From Antilocapra americana (taxonomy: Eukaryota; Chordata; Mammalia; Artiodactyla; Antilocapridae): DNA of 64,000 bases. Position numbers and translations under genes: made by a program. Below, piece after piece: positions 1 through 13,500 of this stretch (positions within the stretch are counted from its first letter, which is position 1; each line of letters starts with the position of its first letter). Location: the NCBI GenBank assembly GCA_007570785.1, contig ML660772.1, positions 35,916,225 to 35,980,224 on the forward strand, read 5' to 3'. The notes under the pieces were generated by a model that saw nothing but the letters and a program-made list of their open reading frames with translations, searched no databases and was not told the origin of the DNA.

Positions 1-147
1 CCCTAGAAGACTTCTCTGAATTCTAAAATGGTATGGAAACTTACTATTCCTGTGTTTAATTAATGTTTCTCATAGTTGCAATGTTAGTTTTAGGCAGGCT
101 ACACTAGTGATGCTACTACCACACTTTTATGTTTTATATTTTATAGC

Positions 148-860
148 ATATAACCTGGATGAACCTCAGGGAAATTAGGCTGATAGAAAAAAAGACAAAT
201 AAAAACGGAAAAATATTCCAGGTTCGATGTATGAGGCAGGGTGCTCAGGGCTGGTGCACTGGGATGACCCGGAGAGATGGGATGGGAAGGGAGGTGGGAG
301 GGAGGGTCAGGATGGGGAACACATGTACACCCATGGCTAATTCATGTGAATGTATGGCAAAAACCACCACAATATTGTAATTAGCCTCCAATTAAAACAA
401 AAATTTTAAAAAATGGAAAAATACTATATGACTGCATTTACATTTATGTAACATCCGTGATATAACATCTTTATAAAGATGGATAACAAATTATTGATTG
501 CTAGGAGTTTTAGGGATGGGGAGAGGTGATGGGAGTTATGAAGGGGTAGTATGAGGTAGCCTTGTGGTGATGGTATGTTAAGTATATTGACTGCGGCAGT
601 GGTTATGTGAAGCTACACATGACAGCACTGAATAGAGTTACATACACACACACACAAATGAGCACAAGTATAACTAGTGAAAGACAAATAAGCTATGTAA
701 ATTATATCAATGTCAGTTTGCTGGTTTTGTTAGTGTACTATAGTTAGGCAAGATATTAAGACCAGGTAAGAATGGGTGAAGAAGGATGCTTAGAACATGC
801 CTATACTTCTCTGCAATTTCTTGTGAATCTATAATTAATTCAAATAAAACATTAAAAAAA
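148..860 (+). repeat. old L1M 3' end, interrupted by a young L1 tail
   Basis: Positions 148-206 and 415-860 resemble the 3' UTR of old mammalian L1M (Ctg-gatgaacc... through a final Attaattcaaataaaac tail). It is interrupted by the L1 fragment at 216-414. The left part, 1-147, shows nothing recognisable. Confidence 0.5.
216..414 (+). mobile_element. 5'-truncated ruminant L1 3' end
   Basis: G-rich 3' UTR (ggagagatgggatggg...), then cacccatggctaattcatg and an A-rich tail, typical of ruminant L1. It is flanked by the 9-bp duplication ggaaaaata (207-215 and 415-423). Confidence 0.75.
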
Positions 861-1419
861 TCATTTAATATTGTGCAATATGCTTAAAAAATCAAACACT
901 ATTATTTTCAAGATAATTTTAATTACTAATATTACTAATAATCAGTTCTTGACAAGTTTATAATATTAAAAATGAACTTTATATATTGATAACATAATTT
1001 CATAAATCATTAAGGCTGAAAATAGAGCTAAGCTACATGAGAAACACTTTTTTATTGCCATAAGCAAAAAATTAGCTTTAAATTTTCAACTTGCCACTTA
1101 AATGATTTAAAGAGAGTAAGAGCTATACTATGAAAAACATGAGATCTTTTAAATAACTTGTTTAACAAAATGCAATGAAAAAATAAAACAAAAATGTTTC
1201 TTTGTGAATTAAGAAAATGCACTGTTTTGCTTCTTGGTATTGGTAAAACCTGCTTTGTAAAGTACTTTCTATCTCAGAACACAGTATATAGCAAAATGAA
1301 CTACCCATATCTCTGGAAAAATGATGGTATCAAGTAAAACAACTCAAGACATTATCAAAATTCAACTAAAAAGGAAAGGTTCTAAACAGTATTAATGTAA
1401 ACCAATAAGTTAACTTTAC
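861..1419. other. intron 10 proximal sequence, no feature
   Basis: AT-rich intron sequence between the L1M remnant and exon 10. I see no exon, repeat or regulatory motif that I can name. Confidence 0.6.
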
Positions 1420-1529
1420 CTGATTTCCAACTTTGCCACTTCAGGTAATTCTCCAAATTTTATCTCTTCTACTTCCAGTTCTTTAAGGGCAGCCATAATT
1501 TTCTGCTGATCTCTACAGGTAATTCCATT
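1420..1529 (-). CDS. ASZ1: ASZ1 exon 10 (residues 316-352), end of SAM domain
   Basis: The acceptor is ctgcttag and the donor is ATCAG|gtaaag. It begins [19 protein letters not shown], the last SAM helix, then runs through the acidic stretch [17 protein letters not shown]. It is 110 bases, phase 0 in and phase 2 out, so at least one more exon must follow to the left; none is visible in 1-1419. A Bov-tA SINE begins only 40 bases upstream of the exon's first base. Confidence 0.94.
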
Positions 1530-4500
1530 CTAAGCAGAAATGATTTCAAGGTGCAGTAAGGTAGTCATGAAGAAGTGAAGTGAAAGTTGCTCAGTTGAGT
1601 TCGACTCTTTGCGACCCCATGGACTATACAGTCCATGGAATTCTCCAGGCCAGTATACTGGAGTGGGTAGCCTTTCCTTTCTCCAGGGGATCTTCCCAAC
1701 CCCGGGATCAAACCCAGGTTTCCAGCATTGCCAGGCAGATTCTTTAACCAGCTGAGCCACAAGGGAAACCCTAAGGTAGTCATACTTGTATAAAACTTGA
1801 AATTACTGGACAAGATCTACCTGATTAATTCTCATCATGAAAAGAATGCATACTGAAAAATATACAAATTTGCTTATAATTGGACTGATGAAGTTACATC
1901 ATTAAAATATTTAGATACATAGTGACTATAGTCAATTTTTTATATTACATAACAATGTGATGGATTCTAAAAACAAATGACTAGATTTTAACATACAATA
2001 TAATCTTTCCAGAAAATCACAGTAAAATAATTTTTCCTACAAAATATTATCAGTGATTAAGTGAGAATTAAGTCTTCCTTTTTCCTGTGTTCTACCTTTA
2101 GTATTAACTAAATTTTCTACCCTGGATTTGGCTATGTAGTATGGCTTGATTTTCAGTGATGCTGGAGATTTCAAGTTTCCAATGTGTTCTTACAAGGAGA
2201 TCATTCCTTTTTATTATCCTATATATTAAAGTATTTTTGATGTTTCCCACAGCTATTTTCAAATTGTTATTACTAATACATGATGGCAAAATAACTGATC
2301 ATTTGAGAACATAGCAAAAGGCAATATTTGAACAATATATTTTTATACCTACATGTATAAAAAAACCACCTCTTATTTCTGAGTAATCTGTTTTATATGG
2401 TTTTACAAATCTATTTCATATTTAGAAACGTAGCACCAGTTTTAGTTGAGATGTCATAACTAATATGAAGGAAAAAATTACCAATTTTAAATTTTCAAGT
2501 ATTTAGACAACTTAATACTATTATAGAAAATTTTAGATATGGTTATCCATAAGCATATCTAATAAGGAACCTAGCAAAAGATAACTCACAGTCTACAGCT
2601 GTAAGATTTTTAAAATAGAAAATGAAAGCATCCAAAATATTAAAACTATGAAAGATAATGTCTGGGGTTTTTGAAATTTATACTAACCTTTGCAAGCTCA
2701 TCTTTCCTCATGGTCAAAAGGTGTCTTAAAGTTATTTCCCTTTCCTGTAGAAAAGGAAAAAAAATGGCACCTTCAATATAAATGAAATAGTGGAAGGGGG
2801 AGTAGGCACGCATACACATAAGGCGGTCAGTTACATGCTGCCCTCCCCAGCAACTTCCAGTTTTCTAGAGGAGACAGCGTACAGCTGTATTACTGGGTAG
2901 ATTGTGGTAAGTGTAGTGATATGTATAATGACTTAAAAATCATACAGATAGCTAGTTTTTCAGAGTAAAAAAACCGTTACAACTTTTACTTGCTTACATA
3001 AAAAATAGCTCTACAAAATTTGATAGAAACTATGTTTTATTAGTCAAACTTTATAACTGTATAAGATTTAACAATCAATAACATTTAGTTTTATTAAATA
3101 ATTCTCAAATAGGAAGTTTCAACATTGTACAATGAAACCCAATTCTAAACAACAAACAACCTAATCGAATGTGCATATTCCTAGGGAGAGCCTATCTAAA
3201 ACAGTGCTTCACTGCTGCAGCATCAGCTAAATGGCTGAGAACTGTCATCGACACAAACTCCATAACGCATGCTTAAAATACCTACAACAGCTCTTGTCAT
3301 ATGATCTAATATTTATGACACTCCTACACTAGGCATTACCATTCCTATAGAAAAAAAAAGATTTAAGTAACACATTTCAGTTAATAATCATTAGAGTAAG
3401 AATCCCATACCAGGTCTGTTTGGTTTAAAATCTTGCTGCTCCTAATATTCTATACAGGAAGATCAGCAATTGCAAAAACACACTAAGGGCATAGATGTAC
3501 ATGGAGTTCTGCAAAGCTACGAGCAGTGGGTAAGAGCCTGATTCTAATTACTGTAAATTTTTATAATAAATTTTCAAAATGCTTCCAAGTTTAAAATGGG
3601 ATGTACTATAAGTTATGGATAAAAGTACATCTGTCACTCTTTCATAAACATGATTATGAATTAATGTTATGTTAATAAATAAACAGGCATACACAGTTCA
3701 CTGTAGTTCATACAAAATCTTACCTTCAATAAATCTGTCATATGTTCAAGTCCAAGACCATGTAAAAATATTTCCAGATCTCCAAATGCTGTATATGAAC
3801 TATACATATTTATAGAAAGTCAATTTCAGAACAGACTATAAGTGTACAAATAATAAATATATACTTTAATGCACAAAAGAGAATAAGAATGATTAAGTCT
3901 ATGTAGAATATACAGGTATACTACCTCGTTTTCCTGTGTTTTACTTTATTGCTTTACTTGTAAACATTTGTTTTTTATAAATTGAAGGTGTGTGGCAACC
4001 CTCTGTCAATTAAGTCTATTGGTGCCATTTCTTCAATGGCATTTGCTCATTTTGTGTATCTGTGTCACACTTTCGTAATACATGAAATATTTCAAACTTT
4101 ATTATTATGCTTGTTACGGTGATCTTTGATATTGCTATTACACCTTGCTGAAGGCTCAGATGATGGTCACCATTTTTGAGAAATAAAGCATTTTAAATTA
4201 ATACGTGTACATTGTTTTTGTGGGGCCCTGGTAGCTCAGATGGTAAAGAATCTGCCTGCAATGCAGGAAACCTGGGTTCAACCCCGGGGGTCGGGAAGGT
4301 CCCCTGGAGAAGGGAATGGCTACCCACTCCAGTATTTTTGTCTGGAGAATTCCATGGACCGAGGAGCCTAGCAGGCTACAGTCCACAGGGTCACAAAGAG
4401 TCAGATACCACTGAGTAACTAACACTTTCACTTTTTTCACATTGTTTTTATAGACAGAATGCTACTGCACACTTTAATAGACCACGTGCGTGTGTGGTAA

Positions 4501-7500
4501 GTTGCTTCAGTCGTGTCCAACTCTTTGTGACCCTACAGACTGTAGCCTGCCAGGCTCCCCGTCCATGGAATTCTCCAGGCAAGAAAACTAGAGCGGGTTG
4601 CCGTGCTGTGCCCTCCTCCAGGGGATTTTCCCAACCCAGGGACTGAACCCACATCTCTTAGGTCTCCTGCGTTGGCAGGTGGATTCTTGACCACTAGTGC
4701 CACCTGGGCTACAGTATAGTGTAAACATGACCTGTAAATCTGTGTAACTCACTTTATTATGATATTTGCCTTATTGTAGCAGTCTGGAACTGTACACCAA
4801 TATCTCTGAAATATGCCTATATTTGCAAATTTGATCTATGTTATTCAAAGGAATAAGAAATGTTTTCTTGAATGAAGATTTAAGTAAACAGAGAAAATGG
4901 TGATAGTAAAATGAAACTCTTCTTTCCTAAGAAGGAAAATATTTGCCAATATTTATACAATGAACCCTGGAACAACACAGTTTGGACTGTGCAGGTCCAT
5001 TTATGGATGGATCTTTCTCAATAGTAAATATTACAGTAGCATACAGTCATGGATGTGAATTCATGGATGTGGAACTGCAGATATGGAGGAACCTTGGATA
5101 CAGACTTTCCAAGGGGGAGGGTTAGCATCCCCAATCCCCAGAATGTTCACAGGGAAACTGTATCCCTTATAAGAGCTATGGACATGAAAATCTCTTTAAT
5201 TGCAGGAGGTAAAAATTTACTAACAATTTTAAAATGTAGGCAAGTAGAAAATAATGTTGTGGCCATGTATTGAACAACTGTGTTCGGGGGGGGAACGTAT
5301 TTGTATTTTTAGCTTATAAAATCAGAAATCTGCTGTAAAGAATTAGAAAGCAAAGTGCAATCTAGTTTAAACACTAACAAAACTATAATCTTAGAACCTT
5401 TTAGAAATAAACTGTATTGTTGATATTTTATTTAAAGTAAAAAATAATTCTCTTTACTGTTAATACATATATATAAAACATTTCTATAATTCTGGAGAGC
5501 CAAACACTTAAAATTCATACATTTCTAAGTAGTATTTTAAAATACTCATAAAAGTTTAAAATATTGTACATTTTAAATGTTATCACTTTACTATAAGTAA
5601 TAAACACACAATTTTTACTCATTTATAGGTATTGAACAAAAACATGCTACGTTACCTAAATATGTGATCTTTTTCTTTATCAGAATCTGTTCTCAATAGT
5701 TTACAAATAGACTCTTCTTTAGTTAGCTGGTGAACCTTTCCTTCCAAAGGATTTAAAGTCAAGGAAAGAAAATTGAAGATCTGAAAAAGTTATAGTAAGA
5801 ATTAAAGCAAGATAGTAATTAATGATATTTTCAACAAAATATGAAACAAAACCAAAAATTCCATTTTGGTAAATAAGTCAGAAAGACTAAGTACTCAGGT
5901 AGTATTTTAAATACAATATTAAACAGAAAGTAAGAAGCATGACTGAGGTACATAAACCTCAACTGTATACCTTAAAGAGATGTGAAATTCCTTAGTTTTT
6001 GAAAACTTCTTAGTTCTAACTTTTTAGTAAGTCAGGGTTAAGTCATATAATCAGTCAAGATACAAAATCAAATCTCACTTCAGGAAACAAGTTATGACTC
6101 AAAATAATCTTTGATACTCATAGATTTCTTAGTATGTCAAATTAAGTATCATCCACCCTAAATTTAATAATGTAGTATATTAATGAAAAGTTTTCAAATT
6201 TTCAAAGCTTAGGAGAAAAAATGTAAATTTCTTTTTAAAGTCTCATAGGGCTTCAGTGATTAGCACTTAAACCAGAATAATATTGGAAAGGTAGATATGA
6301 ATTATAAAATGATAGGCATGTTTATAGGCTGCTTATAAATAGAGGAAGTTATTTTACATGCAATAAAAATGACATGGTCTGATTACTATATGGTGGAAAC
6401 TTTGCAATGTCATAAGCTTCCAAAATCAGAAACTCAGTTTTAGAAGATCTTGAACTATATAACTTAGATTTAGAGTTGTACTATATTTCATCCTTGCTTA
6501 GAAATTACAGACCTTTGGCTGAAAGCTTTCATATTTAGACCAAAAGTTTATATCAATAAAATTATTTAATGTATGGCAAATATTTACTATTGACTTTATT
6601 ATCTGAATGACAGTAAATCATATACCCACATATGTTATTACTTTACTATATACCTTGTCAAATGTATAGGAATGAATGTAGTTCAAAGGATTTAATTTTT
6701 AAATTGTCTAATATGTGTTAATTAAAATTTAAAAACAATAGTTTACATGTGCAAATTTTGAAATTTTACTAGCTATGTCAGTACACTAATTTTTGAAAAT
6801 TAATTAATTTTTGAAAATCAGTTGGAAGTGTTTAAATAAATAGTCTGTTACAATTTTATTTCTAGGGCCAGGTAAGGCTTTATTATTCCTTTATATAGCT
6901 TTTAAATTACCACATTATAAATGTCTCTTATTTAGTAAAAAGATGAATACTCTAGTATTCATTACCTGGCTGGGAGAAAATTACATACTGAAACATTTAA
7001 TAATAGATAAATTATTTTTATAGTAGTGAGTTCTAACAAAATCATACAAAAGTTTTACAAACAATAATGTAAACTAAGAAAAATTAGCTAAATAACAGGA
7101 TACCTCTAGATGTCTATTTCTTTTTGCAATTTCGCTTGGTGTCTTTCCATCTTTGGTTTGTATCATCTTATTAGCTCCAAGTTCAAGCAACTTCAAAACT
7201 ACATTTTTATGACCCTGACGTGCTGCCCATGTTAAAGCCTGTAAGTGGGGGGAAAAAAGATTGTTTAAAGAGAGGGAGTATATATGACACAGAGAAGAAA
7301 ACTTCTCAACAGTATTTATGGCACAATAAAAAAGTGAACATGGTTAATTAACGGCATGATGCAATCTTATCATTTCACAATATCATGTAAACATATTTCC
7401 AATGTTGTAACTGCAAAGCGGACTGCCAGTGTTCACTGATTTTGTAAAACCAAATAATGTCTTACTCAGTCAAGTGAAGTTACAGAGTAAATCAATTTCT

Positions 7501-10500
7501 CTGCCAATCAGAGAACTGTTTTCTATAAAAAGGATTCTATCTGTAGTCATAGAATCCAGCCTTTGCTGTGTGTTACAGTTTCTTTTGTCAAGGGTGCTGA
7601 CCAACAGAGGCAGATAATTTTTTTTTTTCATTGAAACTGTTGCTTTTCTTTACTGAACAGCAGTTACATCCCAGCCCTTCTGTAATTTTTACTTCTTAAA
7701 ACCTTTCTGCGAACTACTGATAGTAAGTAAGATATCAATGTCCTAGAGATAAAAAGGAACACCGTAGAGTCGTTTCTCACAGTATAGCCATTCTCATCCT
7801 GGGTATTAACTTCTGCTCCATGAGCGACAAGGAGAGCAACAACCTGAGGGTGACCGTCACGTGCAGCATACATGATCGGTGTCATAAGTCTCCTGAGGAG
7901 GAGGAAGAAAAGAAACAACTGTGTCAGTGCTGCCCTTAACAGTTCTTCAAAGGTGTGAACTTTACCTTAAGTACTGTTCTGAGAGCAAAGAAATGGGAAA
8001 GCTTCTCACAAATCAGGGGGAAACAAATCTAAAAATCCAATTTACCAGCAAATAAATAAAATATGAAGGAGATTACACTCTTAAAAGTATTGAATGCTTA
8101 CACAGCACCCTCTAGTGAAGAAATGTGTCTTTAAAAAAATCACTAAATGAGCTCATACTTTTTAATATGACGCTTCATTAATTTACCTATTCACATATCA
8201 AAATATCAGAGTACTTCACTGTGCTTATGCTGGGAAAATAGTGATGAATTACACAAACAAGCCCCCCCCCACCCCCATGTTCTCAATATTGCTCATTTTA
8301 AATGCTTTTTACACTTTAAAAACTGTATTTTATTTAGTAAAAATATAAGTTTAAATCTCTTACTTCTTACTGTGTTCTATTATAATTCTACTTTAGGACT
8401 GAGAGAATTTTACCCTGAAGCTTACTTTAATAAAGAAAGACATCAGTCCAACAGTTTTGCCAGACTATGAGACTATGTTCTGGGAGAACACAGTGGTTTC
8501 CCTCTACTGGATCATTTCCCCAAATTAAGAGATTCAACCTCTTGACTCCTAGAAGTCATTCAGCTTCTGAACCTAATTACAAGGGATACCAGAAAGATTC
8601 TATTAATTCTACTTGGGTTGAATTTAGTATCATAGTCTGTTTTAAAGGAGATCTAGGATTCTGGGCTCAATCTTCCCGAGTCACCACAAATATCTGATCT
8701 ATATACAAAGACCTTCACAAAAGAACAATAAATTAAATAATTTCACAATTATTGGTTTTGATCTTATTAAGGAAGTCTGTCTTGATTAGTCATATTACAT
8801 ATCCTACATATAAACAATATTTCTCTGTAAGATTTGTTGACATAAGGTATATACTGAATCTGGTCACTTTACACCAATGTCTTTACATAAGTTTCACGCC
8901 TTTATCTGTTCCTTCTATTTCCTAGTATGTTAAAATTTCAATTTTTTATTAGAATTAAATTTTGAGGTATTTTGTCAAGCACTGCCTCCTCTACCTTGAA
9001 TTTCTCCTACATAGTGGCTTTATTAGACAATCTTTACAAAGTGAAGTGTGAATTTCTGGATAGCTTAAGCATATAGGGAGAATATACAGTAGAATGAGCT
9101 TGTTTGAGTAAACTGGTTATTCAAATTCTTTTCTAAGTCTAAATCAGTCCCACCTTCCTGACAACAGCTCAAATCTGCTCCATCAAAGGTTCCCTATTTC
9201 CCAGAGCTTCCATTAACCAAATAACTCAGCCTAAAACTAAGCATCATTCATGAGTTTCTCTAGCACTCCATATACAAGTCATCAGAAGGTCCTATTCCCT
9301 ATTTTCCTATCATATTGAATTTAATCATGTCTCATCAAACTTGTTAGCCACTGTAAGCATTTTGCAGTAACCTCATAACTGTTCTCCATGCTTCTATTTT
9401 GGCCACTTATTTCTTTTTTGAAGATGCCAAGTTCTTCCCCTTTCAGACTGTGCAAGTGCTGTTCCTTCCACCTTTCCCTTGACCTTCATATTGTACACTC
9501 CTTCATCTTTTCCAGGGAAAGTAACATGAAAGTCTGAGTGCCCTATCTGCTTGAAACTTATTACTGAAATTTTGTGAATCTATACTGAAATTGTATTGAA
9601 AATTGAGGTTCTTCTAAATATCAATTTTTCTTATAAAATAATCTTGGAAACCAGCAGGGATAAAATTTTCAGTCTGTAAATTCACAGAGACATAAAATGG
9701 CTTTTATAAATGCTTATGTCATCCTAGATAATAAAACTACTAGACTACTACAGTTTGCAGATTAAGATGCTTCAGATAATAACTGAATATGTGTTATAAT
9801 AAAGCTTCACTGATTTCTAACTTCTAAGTTGAATTTACTGAATGGGATAGCAGACTCCTAGAATGGAGTCTAGATTATTTAGAAGGTATATTTGTTGTTC
9901 AGTTGCTAAGTCATGTCCAACCCTTTATGACCCCACAAACTGCAGCACGCCAGGCTTTTCTGTCCATCACTATCTCGCTGAGTTTGCTCAAACTCATGTC
10001 CATTGAATCAGTGATGCCATCAAACCTTCTCATCCTCTGTTGCCCCCTTTTCCTCTTGCCTTCAATTTTCCCCAGCATGCGGGTCTTTTCCATTGAGTGA
10101 GCTCTTCCCATCACGTGGCCAAAGTACTGGAGTGTCAGCTTCAGTATTCAATATTTCAGTGTGTTACTTAGCTTCTGAAAGTTATTAGAGTTATTGATAC
10201 TATCAATAGTGTTGTATGACTATTTTGAGAGGGGACAGAACAATTCTTACAGTGGTTTTATATCTACAGAAACTTCTAACATCTATTGTTTTCTGCCTTT
10301 CATAGATTAATGAAATCTAAGTTAAGTCTTCAATCTTACAAACTCTTATGAACTTATAAATGATCTTATTATAAACTCTTCAGGGAAGTTATAAAACTTT
10401 TAACTGATTTAATCAAATGACATAACTATTTGTGCTACTGATAACTTTACTTTCATATTAATTTCCATCTTATTTATTTCTTGAGATTTAATATAAAGAA

Positions 10501-13500
10501 TTCTTTACTTCCCCTTCTGTTTTGTTCCGCCTGCTCCTTCCAATACATACATAACTGCTTTGGCAAAGGTCAGCAGTTACTTGGACTCTCTTTATTTTTC
10601 TAGCATTGAAAGGTATGCATTTCAAGAGGCTGCTGTCCTCAATATTCTTCCCTTTCACTACCGAAACAACATACCTGTATGGTCTCACCTACTCTCTTGA
10701 CTACTGTTAATGCACTGGTGGCTGCTGAATCTGTATCTCTAGCCCAGGCTTTGCTCTTGTGCTCCAGATTATATCTGTCATTTCCACCTGGGTATCCCAA
10801 CAAACTTCAAAATCAACATACACCTAAATCTGAAGTCACCGTCTTCCCTCCAATACACAGTACTCTCTGTTATTACCTATCTCCATGAACAGCATCACAG
10901 GTCAAGCATGACCCTACCCAGAAGCCTGAATGAATTTATCCATGACTCCTCATGTCCTCATAGCTAATCCAGCTTTCCTGCCAGTTTTACCTCCTTCCCA
11001 TCATTTGTACCTGTACTTTACACTCACCTCCTTCCTTGTCTTCAAGTTCTCATCACTTCTTACACAGATTACTGCATGCAACAGAATCACAACTGGCCTC
11101 CTTGTCTCCAATCTTTCCTCTACATTTGTAAACCTCATCAAATAAATTCAGTTTCAAGATTTCAGGGTTACACCTATGAGGATCTTCTTCATAAGTCCCC
11201 TATCTACCTCTCTACCTTTCAGTACCTGTCATCCTATGCCATCCCAGTAAAAGACTTCAGTTGTTCTGCAGGCATGAATTCATCCCTCTCCTCTGCCTAT
11301 TTCCAGAGCACTTCTGGTTGAAATGTCCTTTTGTTTTTCAACAAATGTATTCATAATCTACCTCTGGGGTTAATCTTAGAAGCTAGGATGCCCCCCAGTT
11401 TTTTGATGATCTGCCTTATCTTAGATAGCAACCCTACTCTCCTCTATGTTCTCATAGCAATCAGTACTTATTTTAATCAGGTCACCTTTCATGTCAAAGT
11501 ATTTGTTCAATTCATCTGTTTTCTCAACGAGAACATCAATTCTTTGAGGATAATGATCCTGCAAGTGTGAAAGTGAAAGTCATTCAGTTGTGTCCGACTC
11601 CTGTCCCCATGGACTATACAGTCCATTGACTTCTCCAGGCCAAAATACTGGGGCAGGTAGCAGTCCCCTTCTCCAGGGGATCTTCCCAACCCAGGGATTG
11701 AACTCAGGTCTCCTGTATTGCAGGCAGATTCTTTACCAGCTGAGACACCAAATCCACCACCCCACAAACCCTGCAGTAACTAGTATAAAGGTCTGCTTCT
11801 CTGTGTGTGTCATGTGTACATTTAATACAGGCAGAGTTCTCTTCTTGTCTATTACATCATCTCATGTCTACTGATTGTGTTAGCTCATCTATATCCTTAC
11901 TCAATTTACATATATTAGATATGTGTAATGAGATAAATACTGAAATTTCCTCCTATCATTGTATTTTGATCTACTTAAATTTTAACAGGTTTCAATTTAT
12001 GGATTTAGCAGTCACGTAGTATAGTGTGTACAGGTCTACGTTTGTTATATTTTCATTGATTTTTTTTTACTATAGTAAAAAAATTATTCTGTTTATTGTA
12101 TATAATATTAGTAATATCTGGTAGTGATAATCTTGATTTCCACGGGTTTACCTCCACCTGTAATGGGATATTTCATACCCATTTTCTTCTAATTTTCTTA
12201 TAATAGCATTTAGCCGTCTTTTGTTTTTAAGTCAATATTCAGTTGAAAAATTCAGTCCATCCTCATTAAGCATAATGACTGATATAACCGCCAATATTCC
12301 TCGTTTTGTTGGTGCAACAAAACCACCATTCATTACATTTCTCCCCTTGAAAATCTGATTCTGCTTTTCCATTTTGAAAATGCCATTAAACATTACCCTA
12401 GTAAAACACTCTCTTATAGGTAAGCAAGATGAGACCTGTTTCTCCTAATAAGATTATAGTTTCCTTGTCCTCCAGGACACATTCTCCCTACTTATATTCA
12501 AACAGAATAAAGCCTCCTGAATACTCTTAGTTCCCTTTCTTCTCCTGGGTATCCGCTCAACTCACTGCAAACTATAGCTCTTACAATCTGTTGGCATAAT
12601 CTAGTAATTATTACAATTTTACTTGCATTTTGTCTTGCCATTTCCAGGATCCTTATTTAGCACTCACAATTCACATTCCCAGTCTAATATTATCTAGTAA
12701 ATACATATTTATCAAAATTCATCCCTCTTCAATGCTTTCTCTTTATCCTCCGCCTTCATGAGGTCTCTGGTTCTTTTTGGTTTGGCTAGTCTCTTTTCAG
12801 GCATTTTCCTTAGCTAAGGTGCTTAGGTAATGTATTTTCTGAGTTCCTACATATCTTTGACAATCTTTTCTTTCGCCCTGAGAGGCACAGCTTGGTTGAG
12901 AATAAGATCTTTAAGCTGCATACCTTCATCTAAGTGAAAATGTAATTTCATTCTTTTCTAGTTTCAGCTGTGCTCATAAGAAGTCTGATGCCACTCTTTC
13001 TACTTTCCACTGTTAAAAACTTAATTCTTTCTGCCTGGAAACTTGTAAAAATTTCCTCTTTGTTTTTAGAGTTTACACATTCTAATCAGAATTTATGCCT
13101 AGGAGTGTCTTTTTTTTTTTTCCTTCCAACAGTCCAAACTAAAGCTTGAGAACTGTTCTAAAATGTAGAGTTTTTTTTGTTTGTTTGTCTCGATATGCAT
13201 TTATGATTGTTTTTCAGCTTAAGAACAATTTCTTTTTACTAGAATGTGTTTTATTACCAGTCTTCCATGTTCCTTTTTCTTTCCTGAACTTTGAATTGAA
13301 ATGCCACAATTTTGAAGTTTCAAGAGATCTTTCTTCATGCTGCATTTAGATCTCCTTATGTGCTCATAATTTTTAATTCAGGTTTTTGCCTTTTTCTGTC
13401 AGCAGTTTTACTGTACTAGGCAAATATTTTAATTGTTAATCTTTTCACTAGCTGCTGGGATTTTTTTTTTTGGTATTGGCTTTTTAGGGCTCAGGTCTAG

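Larger units (their letters stand above)
3913..4819 (+). mobile_element. Tigger1-like DNA transposon remnant with two SINEs inside
   Basis: The left end (caggtatactacctcg) and right end (gaaatatgcct) are imperfect inverted termini of Tigger1, flanked by TA. The internal segments gaaggtgtgtggcaaccct and gctgaaggctcagatgatgg match the Tigger1 ends, with the transposase middle deleted. Two Bov-tA SINEs interrupt it at 4220-4438 and about 4488-4712, after which the Tigger sequence resumes in register. Confidence 0.8.

Noticed and set aside
4220..4438. tRNA genes at the many tRNA-like heads
   Set aside because: These are tRNA-derived SINEs with SINE bodies, tails and target-site duplications. None keeps a full cloverleaf as an isolated tRNA.
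4690..4712. CTCF-like motif in the SINE at 4488-4712
   Set aside because: Only part of the core matches, and the motif belongs to the common SINE body, so it carries no locus-specific evidence.
7664..7918. Stand-alone 84-codon ankyrin gene
   Set aside because: Only 7781-7892 is coding; it is ASZ1 exon 5 read through into its introns, with canonical AG and GT borders.
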